Assembly (NCBI GenBank): GCA_030636065.1
Contig: DAOVXR010000010.1
Span: forward strand, 1-15,810
Reading direction: 5' to 3'
DNA: 15,810 bases
Source: Sedimentisphaerales bacterium
GTDB taxonomy: Bacteria > Planctomycetota > Phycisphaerae > Sedimentisphaerales > SM23-30
In this document: positions 15,766 through 15,810 of the stretch, piece after piece
Numbering within the stretch: the first letter of the stretch is position 1
Layout of the letters: every line of letters begins with the position of its first letter
The notes under the pieces: model-generated
What the model saw: the letters and a program-made list of their open reading frames with translations, nothing else
Database searches by the model: none
Told to the model about the DNA's origin: nothing
Position numbers and translations under genes: made by a program

Positions 15766-15810
15766 ATGGACGGCAGGCTGTGGATGACATTGTATCACGA
15801 AATACATCAG
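15766..15810 (+). CDS. N-terminus of an unidentified gene, possibly a transposase (cut by window edge)
   Basis: ATG preceded by AGGAG (15754-15758) at a seven-base spacing, a strong ribosome binding site. Fifteen residues are visible: MDGRLWMTLYHEIHQ. The opening MxxxxEIHxL is like the first helix of IS21-type IstA transposases and other proteins with an N-terminal helix-turn-helix, but this is too short to identify. It is transcribed away from the polysaccharide locus. If it is a transposase, its element would begin somewhere in the repeat-rich gap upstream. Confidence 0.5.
   Translation, partial: MDGRLWMTLYHEIHQ

Overview
The window is dominated by one surface-polysaccharide (exopolysaccharide, capsule or O-antigen-like) locus. 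All its genes lie on the minus strand, so transcription runs from high to low coordinates. A standalone EpsI-type exosortase-associated protein suggests a Gram-negative-type bacterium that uses an exosortase-linked EPS system. The intergenic DNA is full of short degenerate repeats: GATAAC-type palindromes, ACACGGATTTAACGGAT-type elements and CAGAAGTCAGA-type runs. I associate this combination with Planctomycetota (Phycisphaerae-like) or other PVC and environmental genomes. That taxonomic guess is tentative because the window holds no rRNA or housekeeping gene.

Layout in transcription order: an EpsI-family protein (14373-15110); gmd (12992-13999) and fcl (11976-12923), which together make GDP-L-fucose; an unusual interruption (10640-11975) containing a 12 x 21-bp tandem array, palindromic GATAAC repeat blocks, an unrelated small gene with an FN3-like C-terminus (10783-11460) and its own terminator; then a tightly packed run of a Wzx-type flippase (9119-10651), a polysaccharide pyruvyl transferase-family protein (7819-9126), a hexapeptide acyltransferase (7128-7808), a PF13712-like glycosyltransferase (6248-7039), a SAM methyltransferase (5571-6236), an Fe-S/FrhB-family oxidoreductase (4302-5570), a Wzy/WaaL-type polymerase or ligase (2998-4305), a GT2 glycosyltransferase (2025-2969) and an asparagine-synthetase-like protein that lacks the catalytic Cys2 (150-1976).

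Inferred pathway: Gmd and Fcl supply GDP-L-fucose. The two glycosyltransferases extend a lipid-linked repeat unit. The acyltransferase, pyruvyltransferase-family protein, methyltransferase, Fe-S oxidoreductase and AsnB-like protein add or convert substituents. Wzx flips the unit and Wzy polymerises it. Overlapping or abutting stop/start codons from 9126 down to 4302 support an operon.

Mobile-element traces bracket the locus. At the left edge is the C-terminal end of an IS30-type transposase on the plus strand. At the right edge a plus-strand gene with a strong ribosome binding site begins; only 15 residues are visible and it may be another transposase. The most unusual parts are the repeat-bounded cassette between fcl and the flippase, the in-register 21-bp array, coding sequences whose ends lie inside intergenic repeats, and the Fe-S/FrhB protein and Cys-less AsnB-like protein inside an EPS operon.
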